Below, one piece after another: positions 41,193 through 53,837 of a stretch of DNA of 64,000 nucleotides (positions within the stretch are counted from its first letter, which is position 1; the number at the start of each line of letters is the position of its first letter). The position numbers were made by a program, and so were the translations under genes. The notes below the pieces were generated by a model that worked only from the letters and a program-made list of their open reading frames with translations, made no database searches and was not told where the DNA came from. The DNA comes from Setaria digitata (lineage: Eukaryota; Nematoda; Chromadorea; Rhabditida; Setariidae), in the NCBI GenBank assembly GCA_003640385.1, contig RCAB01000020.1, forward strand, positions 124,001-188,000. The letters run 5' to 3'.

Positions 41193-43940
41193 ACTTTCTT
41201 CGCAGGCTCTTCATAGATTTCTCCTCCCCTTAATCCTACCGAAAGGTAGTTTTCTGGCACAGTAGTGGTGACGTCCTGTCATCATTTCTAGAAGCAGGAA
41301 ATTGAGCTCAAGAAAGTATTCATTGTTGTTTTAACGGGTACTGCTTTTTATTGCTTTTTGAATTCATGTTAGGTATTTCTTATGTTCAATTGCATTATGT
41401 GACTGTGTAACCCGAATCTGGTAGGTAGTTTCCCCAATTTATGGGTGTCAAGGATTTTTCAAAATGAAATCTGTGAAGTTTGTCAACTGAGGTACTGATA
41501 GTCTTTTAGGTTTGTGTAGTTTTATTGGGAGCAAATAAACTATTTACATGCTTTTTGGTGAAAATTTTATGTAGATAACTTAGAAGAAGGACATGAGAGA
41601 TTTTGTAGTTTCACCCGTCTTCAGTTTTTTTTTCAGGTTCACCCGCAACCTACATCTTACAGTTTGCTGGGAATCATTGAAAATAATTTTTTAAGAATGA
41701 TCATTTTCACATGTAGTTGTTGCTTTTGTTCACTGGTTCGGTACACGATGGTCCATTTTATTGTCTTTGATCCCGCCGAAACAATAAATTCGGCGCAGTA
41801 CGCGGTGTTTTTCCGTCTTCTGCTTTTCGTTGTAATGGTAATATAGAATTTTTTATGTGTATATCAGTACCATTCATTGATTTCATATCCTTTTCCGTAT
41901 ACTCGTTCATGCTTAATATTTCTACCCATTTTTCTTGGTTATCAGTTATTCTCCCCGGAAGGGCACAGCTTATTGTTTTTCCTTTGTTTTTTTCTTGTGC
42001 TTGAAGTATGCCTTTTTACCACCAACATGCACACTTTCATTTTTTTTTTTCGTACATTTAAAGAAAATATTGTTTTTAAAGATTTTTGTTTTTTTTTTTT
42101 TCCTTTTTCTAAGAGGACAATGGCATTTTTATTTTTTTTATTTTTTTTTTCAGTTGCGATGCTATGTATTATACGATGCCTGGCTAGCAGTTTCAAATTC
42201 CATTTCACCATTTTAGCTGTGAAATCGCAGAAATTTTGATCAGATTGTTTTTCAAGTGGTGGAACAGATTCTTTCATTTCTTTTAAATACTTTTAAGGCG
42301 AAACTAGTCAACATTACATAGTTTTACTTTTCTACGAATCGTCCTTACGATTCATATTTTGTTTGACGATGTTTCTTCGGATTGTTCTCACGATCCTTAC
42401 TACCCCGGAATACTGCTACTATTATTCTTTATTAATATATATTCTTATATATTTTTTTGTTCATGTTGATTGAGCTGTTCTTGAAATGATTTGTATTATT
42501 GTTATTACGTCGTTTTATTTATTTATTTTCGACTGTTTCACACGAGTTTTGATATAAAAGTATTATATAACTCGCTTTCAGTGTTTGTTATAGTCAGTTT
42601 CTTTTTTTGGTAGGAGATAGATGATTACTCTCGTTTCTTGAGTTATCCCAAGCAGAAGAAAATATTAATTTTGTAAGTAAATTGTGTAGGATGCTATTTT
42701 AAGGCATCTATCTGCTTCCCAGACAATCGTAGATTTCATTTCCCTCAACTTTCACGGCTATAAAGTCAGAGGACATGAACACTATGGCCGGGAATTTGCA
42801 AATTGTAGGAAGGTCTGGATATCAGTATTCATGTGGTATGCACAACTATCCTTCATGTAGTGGGAAGAATATATATATATAAAATTTTAACACATTCAGT
42901 GGGAAATCTGTAGTGAGGAAGGGGATTGAAATTTCGTGATTTGGAGCACTTGAAACGGGAAAGTCAATGCAGATCTTCCTCACTTCTCCTGCAGAGGTAT
43001 ATGCAGTTGTTATTCACTCGGTCTTTCAGGCTGAAAGGACAGGAGCCGGAAGATGGTACATTTGTTCGAACTATGTATTGCGGTAGTTATGGCGTCAGTC
43101 CATAGAGTTAAGGTACATCATAACTGCATGTGGTCTGTTGGAGTTTACACGAAAGCATGTCTGCACGGGGTAAAGAGGTAATTTGAAAATTAACAGTTGA
43201 GGGGAGAAGTAGGGAGTGGAAGTGGCGGTCATAGCTGCGGAGCCAACCGAATAAGAAACGGAATGGGAGGGATGGAGTGTTATTCATAGCCACAACTAAT
43301 TCACAGGAACTGAGAGGAGAAGTTGCGGAAGTGGGAAGGGAAATGAATTTGACAGTTCGACGTTATTGGACGAGAACACCGTCTCCCGTCTCGGAATAAA
43401 CACATCTGCCTTGTGAATCAGTGGACCAGACGCAGGGGAGCCAATCTGCTGGCCAGTTGGACTGGCAACATTGAGTTGCCTCTGTTTGTTGCATAAGTTG
43501 CTTCGTGGTACACCTTATCTAATCAGTAGCAAATCCTCATTCCTTCTCGTTCTAACAGGGAACACCTTCGCGACTTCAGCCTTCTCCTGGAGGACTGTGC
43601 CCGTCATGTTTTCATGTTGAGTTTGGTTTAAAGTGAATCATCGTCACGCACGTTCTCACACGCGCCTGGTATCAAGAAGCGCTGGAGATCGGGGTGTCCG
43701 GTGTTTGTATGAAGATTTGAAACTTCTTGGACTCGTTTTAGCGGCCGGTCGAAAAGGAAGGATGTAGAAGTTAAGGTTGTGGATGGAAGATGAAAGAATG
43801 GAGGAGGAAAGTGGAAATCATAGACTGGTTTAATAACAAAATCTTGCAGTGTGCGCTTCTTTTGACAGTTAACGTTCTGTAGTGGAAGAAGCTAGATAGT
43901 CCACACAACATAGGCAGAAGCAAATATTGCGGCACAGTGG
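41193..43940. other. Intergenic region between ARID1 and tat-5
   Basis: It begins with the ARID1 3' UTR (AATAAA at 41534-41539). A T-rich stretch follows at about 41900-42200, with long poly-T runs that create spurious Phe/Leu-rich ORFs. From about 43.1 kb the sequence becomes GC-richer up to the tat-5 start, probably its promoter and 5' UTR. No gene seen. Confidence 0.5.
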
Positions 43941-46900
43941 ATGCGATATAGTCGTGGAGCAACGGAAACGAAGATACGGTTGGAGGAGTCTCAGCCACTG
44001 ATGAGCGAATCTGTCGCCAGTACCAGTAGGGACGACATCTTTCTGTTGCCTCTAGCAAGTACCCCACCACCCTCCACTGTAAATCGTTTTGTGGGATTTT
44101 TTGATACCATGATGTTCAGGTATATTTCCTGTTTAGTAATAAATCTTTTAAAATTCCCCTACAAAGTTTAGCTTTTTGCAACATGTTGTCACTTCCACTG
44201 TCTATCAATTCGTCCCTTTCTTATTAAGGTCTTGAGAAAGTGAGTGAAATGGATGGAAAATTTAAATTTTTAATAGTATCATTTATACTTTTGTAACTAG
44301 TACATCGACAGTGAAACAATATTCTGCCTAAGTGAAGTAGGATAAACAAATGCTCCTTGTTGTGTAGAAGATTAATCAGTATAAGTTGGCATTTTATGAT
44401 TGTTGGATAGATATCCCTTTCATATGAGCACTTTGTCAGTTCAAGGTACTTTTGCTCAGATGAATGAGCCATGTTTTGTTATCTTCGATTGATGATTTTC
44501 TATTCTTTATGGATATGCATTCTGCTATTAGAATCAGTGACATTTACTTTCTTCATGATTACAAAAAAAATTATTAAGCAATGGACAAAATTGATCCCAT
44601 GTCAGGTGTTGCTGGAATTTCCTGCGTCGACGACGTTCCCTACATTCTCGAACAATAAGGGTTGGTCATGGACCAATACTAGGTTCAGCACGTTCGTTTC
44701 CTCCCAATACAGTGTGCAATCAGAAGTACAACGTTTTCACCTTCGTCCCTTTGGTTAGATATATATAATTTATTTATCTGTATTACAGTAAATTCAGTGA
44801 CGTGCAGTATTCAATCCCGTTGCTTATAAATACCTTTATAGGTTCTTTTTCAACAGTTCAAATTCTTCCTGAATCTATACTTTCTACTAATGGCCTGCAG
44901 CCAATTTATTCCAGCAATTCAAATTGGAGCACCGATCACTTACTGGGGACCATTGGTAAACTTTTATTTTACACCTTTAAATAATGCGAAGGAGTAATTA
45001 CCCAAGTTTTAGGGCTTTGTGCTAACAGTAACCTTGATTCGAGAAGCTATGGATGACTTCGTTCGATTCTTGAGAGATCGGGAATTGAATAGCGAGAAAT
45101 ATGAGAAGCTCACGCCCCAGGGTATCGACTATATATCGAGCTCGTGTGTTTTTAATTGTTTTTTACTTATAGTTTTTTAGTGTAACAGTTAGCAGTTCTC
45201 TGGATAACAAAAAGAGTTTAGCTTTTCCTGTAATCTTCTTGCTGCAATTTCCATGTTTATATTACAGGAATATAAAAGTTGGCGATCTGATTATAATACA
45301 AAAGGATAAGCGTGTACCTGCAGATGTGGTATTTTTGCGAACTACAGAAAAATCGGGTGCCTCCTTTATTAGAACTGATCAACTTGATGGTGAAACTGAC
45401 TGGAAGCTGCGAATTGCTGTTCCTGTTACTCAGAATCTTACTTTAGATCAAGTATGTCTTTGTGTTCTGCAGTTTCGTTTTGTTTTAGTGTAAAATTTCA
45501 TCTCATTCCAGGATATATTCGATCTTAATCTGGAAATTTATGCCGAAAAACCACAAAAAGATATACACGATTTCGTGGGCACTTTTAAGGTTTGATTCAT
45601 TTACAATTTTTTCTGTCACTGAAATTCATCACTTGAACTTATTTGCATTACCATTCCAAAAACCTATATGTCGAGAGAGGATATGTCTTTATGATAAATA
45701 TAAATATATATCTTTTCGCTATCTTAACCGTTATGCATTCGAGGTGAGCTCGGATGACTCGACACAGGACGGGTCATTGAATGTAGAAAATGTGCTTTGG
45801 GCTAATACTGTGCTTGCTAGTGGCCGAGTAGTAGGCGTTGTCGTTTACACTGGTCGTGAAACCAGATCTGTGATGAATACGACATTGCCAGAAAGTAAAG
45901 TTGGATTACTCGATATCGAGGTGAAATTATTTTTCTGTACTCATACCTTTCCTTTCTGAAATTAGCAATTGTGTTACTACTAAACGTTATTTCTGACAGT
46001 GACGAAATTATCATTTTGTTCAATTTTTAATTTTAGGTAAATAATTTAACCAAAATATTATTTCTGTTTGTGGTCGTATTGGCTTCTGTAATGGTCGCCA
46101 TGAAAGGACTGGATAAAAATTGGTAACCCGTTCTTAAGTTACTTCTTTTCATTAAAATTTTCACTATATTGCTGCTGCCTGTGGAATTACTGAACAAGTT
46201 CCCCTTTTTAGGTATCGATACTTGATGAGATTCATTTTATTATTCTCATATATAATTCCGATTTCACTGCGTGTCAACTTGGATATGGCTAAGCTTTTTT
46301 ATTCGTGGCAGATCGGAAGAGATCATCATATTAAAGGTCATTGTATTTATTTGCTTTCATTGCTGTTGACTGAAAGCATATTTGGAATGTGCCTTTCTTA
46401 CTGCCTCTAATTTCAGATACGGTCGTGCGCAGTAGCACAATTCCTGAAGAGCTGGGCCGAATTTCATTCTTATTGTCTGATAAAACAGGAACATTAACTA
46501 TGAATGAAATGCGTTTCAAGAAAATTCATTTGGGAACGGTGGCGTTCAGTAGTGATGCTTTTGAGGTATCCTCTCGACTTTTTATGAATCATAAAATTAA
46601 AGCATGGTTATGAGCGAAGTTATTCATCTGACATAATTTTTTCAGGATGTCTCACGACATGTACTGTCAGCTTATGGTGGGAAGCTGGGTCGTCATTCAT
46701 TTTCCAGTAAGCTTCAGACTGCGGTAGAGGCAATTGCACTTTGTCATAATGTGACACCAACAGAAGAAAATGGACAGATTAGTTATCAGGCTGCTAGTCC
46801 TGACGAGGTTTAGTTTTCGGTATTAGGCACAATTTAAAGGTTGAAATTTAGTGTTAAAGAGAATATTACAGGTTGCATTAGTGCGATGGACAGAACAAGT

Positions 46901-49900
46901 AGGTGTTCGGCTTGCACAACGTGACCTCACTTCAATGCAACTGCAACTTTCAAATGGCCAAACAAAAAGTTTCCAAATTCTCCATTTATTTCCATTCACA
47001 TCTGAAACAAAACGGATGGGAATCATCATTAAGGTCTGTCATTGATCTAATCGTAGTCGTAAGCTAGAACGTGTAAATTTTTTATTAGATGACGTTAGAG
47101 AAAATTATGAATCCGATTGAATAAGGTTTATTCTTGAGTGCACTAATAAAAAGTACAATAGTTAAATGAAAAAGCGGCTGTTATGGATCTTCGAACAAAT
47201 TGATTCTTTCCACTCGATTGCTCGATTGCTTAGTTCTATCTTGTCACAAAAAGTTTCCAAGTTCTTCATATATTTCCATTCACATCTGAAATAAAACAGA
47301 TGGTAATCGAGACACTATTTTCGATCTTTTCTTTTTTGTTTCGAATTCATGCTATTGTCGTAATTTGATTCTACAGATCTTGCTATAATTGGCAAAGGAG
47401 GCCTTTTCGGAAAGAGAGGATGTCCATCAGTAATGTTTTTGCAACTGTAGTTCCCTTTACACTTCTTTAGTTTTACTCAATTTCTGCATATAATTATTAC
47501 AACGGTCCATACGTCTTTCGTGTGTTGTAACTCTCATTCAGTCTAATTTAGCTACTTTATCTTTACAACTATGCGTGCTGACCTTTAGCGATAAGCCGAA
47601 TTATCTTTTTCGTCAATGACCTTTATCACATGGATAAGCTGGTGTAGTTGATAATGTAAACAATATTTTTGAATGGTTAATGCTTAAATTTATTTGCGGC
47701 TTTAATAATAGTGAGAATCTGTGGTATGGCTGATGGTAATAAAACACTCCATTAAATATTCTTATATGCACAGATATTATTATTATTTTTGTTTTTATGC
47801 AATCAGTGAGCAATGTTTTTATAGCAGTATTTAGGACGAAACGAGTGACGAGATTAGTTTATTGATGAAAGGTGCAGATACGGTAATGGCTGGGATGGTG
47901 CAATATAATGATTGGTTGGAAGAGGAATGCAGTAACATGGCACGTGAAGGTTCATTATTTTTAGTTATCTTTTACTATCTTTTTTTTTTTTTTTTTGAAA
48001 GGATTATCTTTTATTCACAAATTAATTACAGGATTGCGTACTCTAGTAGTTGCGAAGAAGGTCTTAACGATAGAGCAGCTGACGGATTTTGAGAAACATT
48101 ATCATCAGGCGAAGATGACAGTAATTGATCGGAGTGAACATATGGCTGCTGTGCTCCGACGGTTGGAAACCGATCTACAACTAATTTGTTTGACTGGTGT
48201 CGAGGATAGGTTGCAGGTATTGCTACTTCATTTCCTTTTAACATACAAATAATGATGGATGTATGGTTGTGAAAAACACACGTCTCTGCTCTATTCCTTA
48301 TTTATCTTATTCACTTTAGAGGTAATATTACAATGATCTGTTAATGCTGGCCTTTTCGCAGTAATTCACCATCGATTATCATTATTCAGATATTCAGCGT
48401 TAAAAGGAGTTTATTAAGTATATTTCTTCAACAGTAACTCCAGCTTTATATGAGTTTGCAACAGTTTTTTATTTATAAAGCCAATCAAATTTGGCAATAA
48501 CACTGTGCTTGTAAGAGTTTATGAAACATATTGAGGGACATCAAATATATGATTAGCTTATTGTAGTTTTAAGTGCTTTTAACTAATATACCTTTGAAAC
48601 TGCTTTCTAACATGATGAGAATATTAGGAGTTACACTTTTCGAAATTTAAACACAATGTTAGTACACTGTGCGTAAGTGCACAGTTATATTTTATCATTT
48701 TCCAAGAATACTTTTGTTGTTTGTAGGAGCAGGTAACAACGTCCTTGGAGCTACTTCGAAATGCAGGGATCAAAATTTGGATGTTGACTGGGGACAAACT
48801 GGAAACTGCTATTTGTATCGCCAAATCATCTGGTCTGTTCTCCAAAACGGACAATGTGCATGTATTTGGACAAGTGCAGACTAGAATCGACGCTCATAAC
48901 GAACTCAATGCTCTAAGAAGGTTTGGTGGTTACTTTTAAAAGCTATAAAAAACCATTTTCCATTCTAGCTTTATCAGTCATTTGCAGGAAAAACGATGTG
49001 GCATTAGTTCTTTCTGGATCTGCTCTCAATGTTTGCTTGCAGTATTATGAAGCTGAGGTGGCAGAACTTGTACGTTTCTTTTTACCTTTCTAATTTGTAT
49101 CTTTTTGTTAAGAAGTAGGATCAAAATCGTCTTCCTAAAAAAAAAAAAAAAAAAAAAAAAAAACTTATCCAAGCACAGCTATTCATTAGATTTCCACAGA
49201 TTTCGGCAGAAGATTGTATTATTTCAAATTTTTGATAATATCAGACTGTCAAATGTATTCAAATTTATCAAATTACTTGCAGATATGTGGATGTACGGCA
49301 GTAGTGTGCTGTAGGTGCTCACCAGAACAGAAAGCGCAGCTCGTTAATTTGCTCCGGAAATATCGTTCTCCTTTACGAGTGGCGGCGGTTGGTGATGGCG
49401 GAAATGATGTGTCCATGATTCAAGCAGCACATGCAGGAATTGGAATTGATGCTCATGAAGGTTTCTGACTCTTAAGGCTCTATTCATTTTTATGAAAAAA
49501 CTAAGAGGTTGTCTTGTTGGATCACTGAACTTTTTTAATGTGTGAAATATGTTCACATGCGTTTAAAGATTGGCTCTCATGCACAGCAAAATAATTAGAA
49601 GATAACAATACTAAATAAAGTCAATTTTCAGTAACTGTGGTTGAAGTATGTTTTTCAATAAGTGCATGTCTCAACTGTGCATTTGAGACATGTTTCAATG
49701 ACCACTACTTAAATTTAAAAAAAAAAAAAAGGAAAAAAAGGTAGAACGAATGATGAAGCTAGAATTTACAAAGTTTCCGCCCGTCTGCTTGAACTGAAAA
49801 CATGCGAGAGCATAAATCGTATTAACCATGTTAATATCTGTGATCAGATCCGTTTTTTTCTTTTAAGGAAAACAAGCTTCCTTAGCGGCTGATTTTTCTA

Positions 49901-51119
49901 TTCCTCAGTTCGCTCATATCTGTCGCTTATTGCTTGTTCATGGACGTTACTGCTATAAACGTTCTTGTTCCCTTTCTCAATTCGTAATGCATAGAGGTAG
50001 GTTCAAATGCTGTTGACATTCCTTTTTTTTTTTTCTTACTGCAAATTTTATATCATGGTGGTCTTTTTTTAGGTCTTATAATATCGATTATGCAAGCTAT
50101 ATTCTCTTGCGTATTTTACTTTGCCTCTGTTTCGCTGTATCAGGGCTTACTAATGGTTGCGTGAGTTCCTCTTTCATTTTCTAGTATTAGTTCCTTTTTA
50201 TTTATATTTAGGGCATAGTTTTCTAGAGCTTTTTCATAACTACATCTTACGAAATGTCGCGATGATACTTATCACCTCAATTTTTCTGTCCACTAGATAT
50301 CTAAATTGGATAATTTACGATGATACACTCCTCAGCAAAGGTCTCATCTACCTTCCTGCTAAGAAGTAATAAGTACACACGAATATACTAATATACTAAT
50401 AAACTACAAATTCATTACGAAACATTGCAGATATTCAACGGTGTACACAATGTTACCTGTATTTTCTCTCGTAGTAGATAGAGATGTTACTGCTTTAAAT
50501 GCTTTAACGTATCCGGAGCTCTATAAAGAGCTTGGGAAAGGACGCTCTCTTTCTTACAAAACTTTCTGTATATGGATTCTTATAAGTATTTATCAAGGTT
50601 AGATTTCTGAAAAAGGAGCGATATATTGAAGAGCTTGTATTACTAATTCTTGTACTGATTTTCGAATATATCCAGGATCTGCAATCATGTACGGTGCCCT
50701 GCTTGTATTCGATTCTGACTTCATTCATATTGTATCCATCAGTTTTACCGCACTTATCGTTACTGAACTGATTATGGTAGCACTTACTATACATACATGG
50801 CACTGGGCTATGCTGCTTGCTCAGGTTTCATTTACTTTCGTATCCTGAACGAAATGCATCGCTATTTGTTACTATCGCTTCAATTATTGGAACTTCAAAT
50901 AGGAGTATTATTCTTCCCATTTATTTTCAGGCTCTTTCATTAAGCTTATATGCGGGATCTCTGCTCCTACTGGATAATTTCTTTGATCGTCAATTCGTCA
51001 CGACATGGATTTTTCTGTCAAAAACAACAGCTATAACGGCAGTTTCATGTTTTCCCCTTTATATCATTAAGGCGCTTAGAAGGCGATTTTCTCCTCCCTC
51101 TTATGCTAAAGTAAATTAA
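43941..51119 (+). CDS. tat-5: P4-type ATPase of the ATP9A/B-TAT-5 class, 1056 residues, 22 coding exons
   Basis: Exons: 43941-44119, 44606-44753, 44842-44955, 45013-45143, 45268-45451, 45512-45589, 45744-45920, 46037-46122, 46212-46336, 46417-46565, 46646-46807, 46872-47033, 47835-47949, 48032-48216, 48727-48920, 48988-49069, 49283-49460, 49868-49996, 50073-50160, 50431-50597, 50676-50824, 50931-51119. They total 3171 bases in frame; the ATG is the first after an in-frame TAG at 43911. Motifs: [19 protein letters not shown] before membrane helix 1; actuator D231-G-E-T; P382-I-S-L in helix 4; phosphorylated D429 in DKTGTLT; nucleotide-site [11 protein letters not shown]; and GDGGNDV from G794. 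The collinear match to ATP9A, including CRCSPEQKA and FSPPSYAK at the C-terminus, sets the class. TAT-5 maintains phosphatidylethanolamine asymmetry and limits vesicle shedding in C. elegans; unlike most P4-ATPases, the ATP9 class is not known to need a CDC50 partner. Confidence 0.95.
44991..45012 (+). other. SL1 spliced-leader-like 22-mer at the end of tat-5 intron 3
   Basis: Nematode SL1 is a conserved 22-nt leader. The 22 bases here agree with it at 19 positions, including 15 in a row (TAATTACCCAAGTTT, 44995-45009). Mismatches are at leader positions 3, 4 and 20. The last base of the match is the last base of the intron, and exon 4 starts at 45013, the geometry of an SL1-exon junction in a trans-spliced mRNA. 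The intron is only 57 bases (44956-45012). Best read as a candidate relic of an SL1-containing cDNA; chance is the alternative. Confidence 0.5.
47034..47834 (+). other. tat-5 intron 12 (801 bases)
   Basis: The longest tat-5 intron. Apart from the exon-fragment duplicate at 47246-47308, it holds only AT-rich sequence. The following exon starts after ATTTAG at 47834. Confidence 0.7.
47246..47308 (+). pseudogene. Decayed partial duplicate of tat-5 exon 12
   Basis: This 63-base segment in intron 12 matches 46972-47034 (end of exon 12) with about six substitutions. The frame stays open ([15 protein letters not shown]...), but five of the six changes alter the protein. One turns the Arg of the nucleotide-binding KRM motif into Gln. 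A stop lies about five codons upstream, and no donor follows, so it cannot replace the parental exon. Confidence 0.8.
49665..49692. repeat. Perfect 10-bp inverted repeat in tat-5 intron 17
   Basis: CATGTCTCAA (49665-49674), an 8-base spacer CTGTGCAT, then the exact reverse complement TTGAGACATG (49683-49692). It forms a tidy stem-loop. Function unknown. Confidence 0.6.
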
Positions 51120-52016
51120 TTCAAGTCCTTCGAAATTTACGGTATGGCATTTTACAAATTTTCGATTGGTGACATTGAAATTTCAACTTTGCTTGTCAAC
51201 ACAAGTAAAAGCGTCCTGTGTTTAAAAGAATTTTTAAAAGAAAATGTAAATCAGGATTTCCGAACATATTAGAAGGTAGTCTTCGCTTCATTTGGTAGAG
51301 CATGCATGGAGTTTTTTGATGGATATGTATATAATATATTGTGATATTTATTTATTTTTTTCATCACACTTGTCATACCATCCATTTATCGTTAATTTTG
51401 GACTTCAGTAAGCGTAGAATATTTAAAAGTTGGAAGATAAGAATTCTGTTGGACCCTTTACCTTTTATAATTTAGTTCTGCTTTGCTGAGGTGATTGATA
51501 GCAAAAAGTGGCTTCATTCAGATAGATTATACCATATTCTCGTTATTTTCTTTGTTATAAAGAGAATAAAAAACAGGTAGTCCTAGTGGATTTTTGAAGT
51601 TAAAGACATTTATTTTATTTTAGCCAGGTTACTTTTTATATATTTTTCAAAATATACCTTTCAAATGGTGGTTGCTAATAGTTAAGAATTGTCACTGTTA
51701 TAGAATAAATATATGAACTCACAATCGTGATGTGTACTTCAAAGTAAGATGTTCTATTACCTCCATATATGAATAATTTATGCTTTTACCATTTATTTTC
51801 ATGCAGTTTATGTCACCTGAGATTATTGTATAAATTGATAGTCTTGACGAATGACTTTCCATAAAAACGGTTATTAAGACATCGACGTAATCTTCGCCAA
51901 ACTTTTTTTTTTGCTCAAACTAAAAGAGGTTGGATGCGATATGGGCTTTAAAATATATTTGTATATATTCTATTCAAGGTCTCTCCTAAGCCACTATAGT
52001 TGGTGCAGTGCATTTC
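51120..52016. other. Spacer between tat-5 and aph-1
   Basis: About 0.9 kb, AT-rich, with AATAAA signals at 51565-51570 and 51714-51719 that could end tat-5. The aph-1 leader acceptor lies at its right end. No further gene seen. The same-strand arrangement and short spacing leave room for an operon, but the distance is larger than in typical C. elegans operons. Confidence 0.5.
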
Positions 52017-52018
52017 AG
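52017..52018 (+). promoter_or_regulatory. Predicted trans-splice acceptor of aph-1
   Basis: GTGCATTTCAG is followed by a 7-base leader and then the aph-1 ATG at 52026. No coding exon is missing upstream, so a spliced-leader acceptor is the simplest reading. Confidence 0.6.
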
Positions 52019-52025
52019 GAAGCGG

Positions 52026-53837
52026 ATGACAGTACTAGCGGGTATTGGATATTTGTTCATCGCATTTTCACCTTCGGTTGTTATTTTCCGACGGGTAATT
52101 GCCAGCGATCCTTTGCGAATAATACTCTTTGTACTAGGGTATGTTTCAAGCCTTTAGTAGCCTCGAACTGTACCCTGATATATCTTCAATTGGATAGTGA
52201 TAGTTGTCTTGATTCGTATCACAGTGCAATGCTGCATTAATATTCTGCTTCTAATACCGTTTAAAAAATTTGTCGTCCATTGTTCTGCTTCTTCCATTCT
52301 ATTTGATTTTCAGTGCTTTTTTTTGGTTATTATCGTTACTGCTGTCGGCATGTATATGGTTCGCAGTGGTACCCTTCAGGGAGCACTTGGTTTTTGCAGT
52401 AGCTGTCTCTGTCGCATTACAAGAAGCAGCCAGATTTCTTCATTTCATTCTCTTAAAAAAGGCGCAGAAGTGATAATTCCACTAAATTCATATGCAAATG
52501 GCACCTATTAAACAGAGTTCGGGGATTGAGCAAACTACTACTGCCTCACTTTTTTATATAGCTAACTAAATAACTCGTCAGTTTTCACTATCATTTCTTC
52601 CCTCGTCATTTTCTAGTTGTACATTTAGTAGATCAGGTGGACTGCACTGTATTTGCCGTAGGTTATTTCTATGAAATGAGAAGTAAACATCTGCTATAAG
52701 ATCATTACATCAGATAATACACTTCCAGAGGTCTGAACCGTATGTCAGTTACTGGCCAAAAAATAGCTGGTGTACACGCTTTGCGACATGCTCGCCATAT
52801 CTTAGCGGTTGTCTGTGGTCTAGGGATGGGAGTAATGGCCGCTTTGTTTCTCATCATCAATGTGATCGCTGACTTTTGGGGCCCTGGCACAGTGGGTTTA
52901 CCAGCTACTGTACCCCATGTGTCAGATCGCTTCACAGTCAAGCTTCTCCCTAATGATCAGTATTTCCCTGTAAGTTTTCCTTAAAAAAATTTAAATTTTG
53001 ACTGTCCCTCGTTCGTCTTGGATCAAAAAGTAGGAAGAAGCAATCTTAGATGGCGAAGCCATTCTAGGACACACTTTTGTTCACAGGTAGTAGGGAATAC
53101 TGGACCATTTGGAAGCCTTAATATTTTTCAAGTTTTACTTCATGTTCCAGATAACATACTCGATGTCAGCATGCATGCTTACATTATGTCACGTCTTTTG
53201 GACAGTGTTATTCTGGGATGGATGCCATAAGAGAGGTACGACAAGCACTTGGTGGATGGGTATTTGTTTTGCTGTCCTTTCTCATTATGCTATGTCTGCT
53301 CTGGTAAGACTGTTTTTTTTTTTTCATCAAGAGAAACTTGTTTAATTCTATTAGAGTACTGCTCTCTGTCTTCTAATCTGAGCTCGTTCATATATATCCT
53401 CATTTAACAAAAAAAAAGAATTTCTTGTAAATGGAAGTAACGAACTTTCATCCGTAAGAAGAGGGTGATGTGAGAAAAAAAAGGTAACTAAATATAATTT
53501 ACTGCTTGTTCAGTTGCTCGATAATTCAATGGGAACTTGCGTCCTTCCACGAGAGGATGGCAGCATCTTCTAAAAGTAGTAGTTTCAGAGCTTTGGAAAT
53601 CGAACGAAATATCAAATAGCTGTAATATGTATGCAAGGATCTATTGTTCTGACTAATGGAGTGATCTCATTTCTAGTTATGGGTGTCACTTGGCCAATAC
53701 TGAAACAGAAGACAAAACTGGCGTTTTGCAGACTGCCATGCATAAAAGACTGGAGATCGGAGTCCACTGCGGTTCCTACTTTCAGAACAGAAAACTCTGC
53801 CAGTGATAGATCTAATCCGTGCCATATTTGTACCTAG
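52026..53837 (+). CDS. aph-1: APH-1, gamma-secretase subunit, 303 residues
   Basis: Exons 52026-52138, 52314-52469, 52729-52969, 53151-53303, 53589-53837 give 912 bases in frame. The protein is a seven-helix membrane protein collinear with human APH1A: AFSPSVVIFRRVIASDPLRII in the first segment, GAFFWLLSLLLSACIWF in the second, LQEAARFLHFILLKKA in the third. The fourth has G120-L-G-M-G124-V-M-A-A128, then IINVIADFWGPGTVG. The conserved histidines of helices 5 and 6 are present: H184 (LCHVFWTVLFW) and H215 (LSHYAMSAL). The third glycine of the human GxxxGxxxG motif is alanine here. APH-1 scaffolds presenilin, nicastrin/APH-2 and PEN-2 in the intramembrane protease that cleaves Notch receptors such as GLP-1 and LIN-12. 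The length is close to C. elegans APH-1 (308, from memory). Confidence 0.96.

Noticed and set aside
41877..42277. Phe/Leu-rich ORFs of about 110-120 codons on both strands
   Set aside because: They arise from poly-T runs in the ARID1-tat-5 spacer; no splice or start context supports them.
45122..45267. tat-5 exon 4 ending at the GTATCG donor (45122)
   Set aside because: That junction puts a stop right after the splice. The GTGTGT donor at 45144 keeps the frame and restores the conserved SSSNIKVGDL region.
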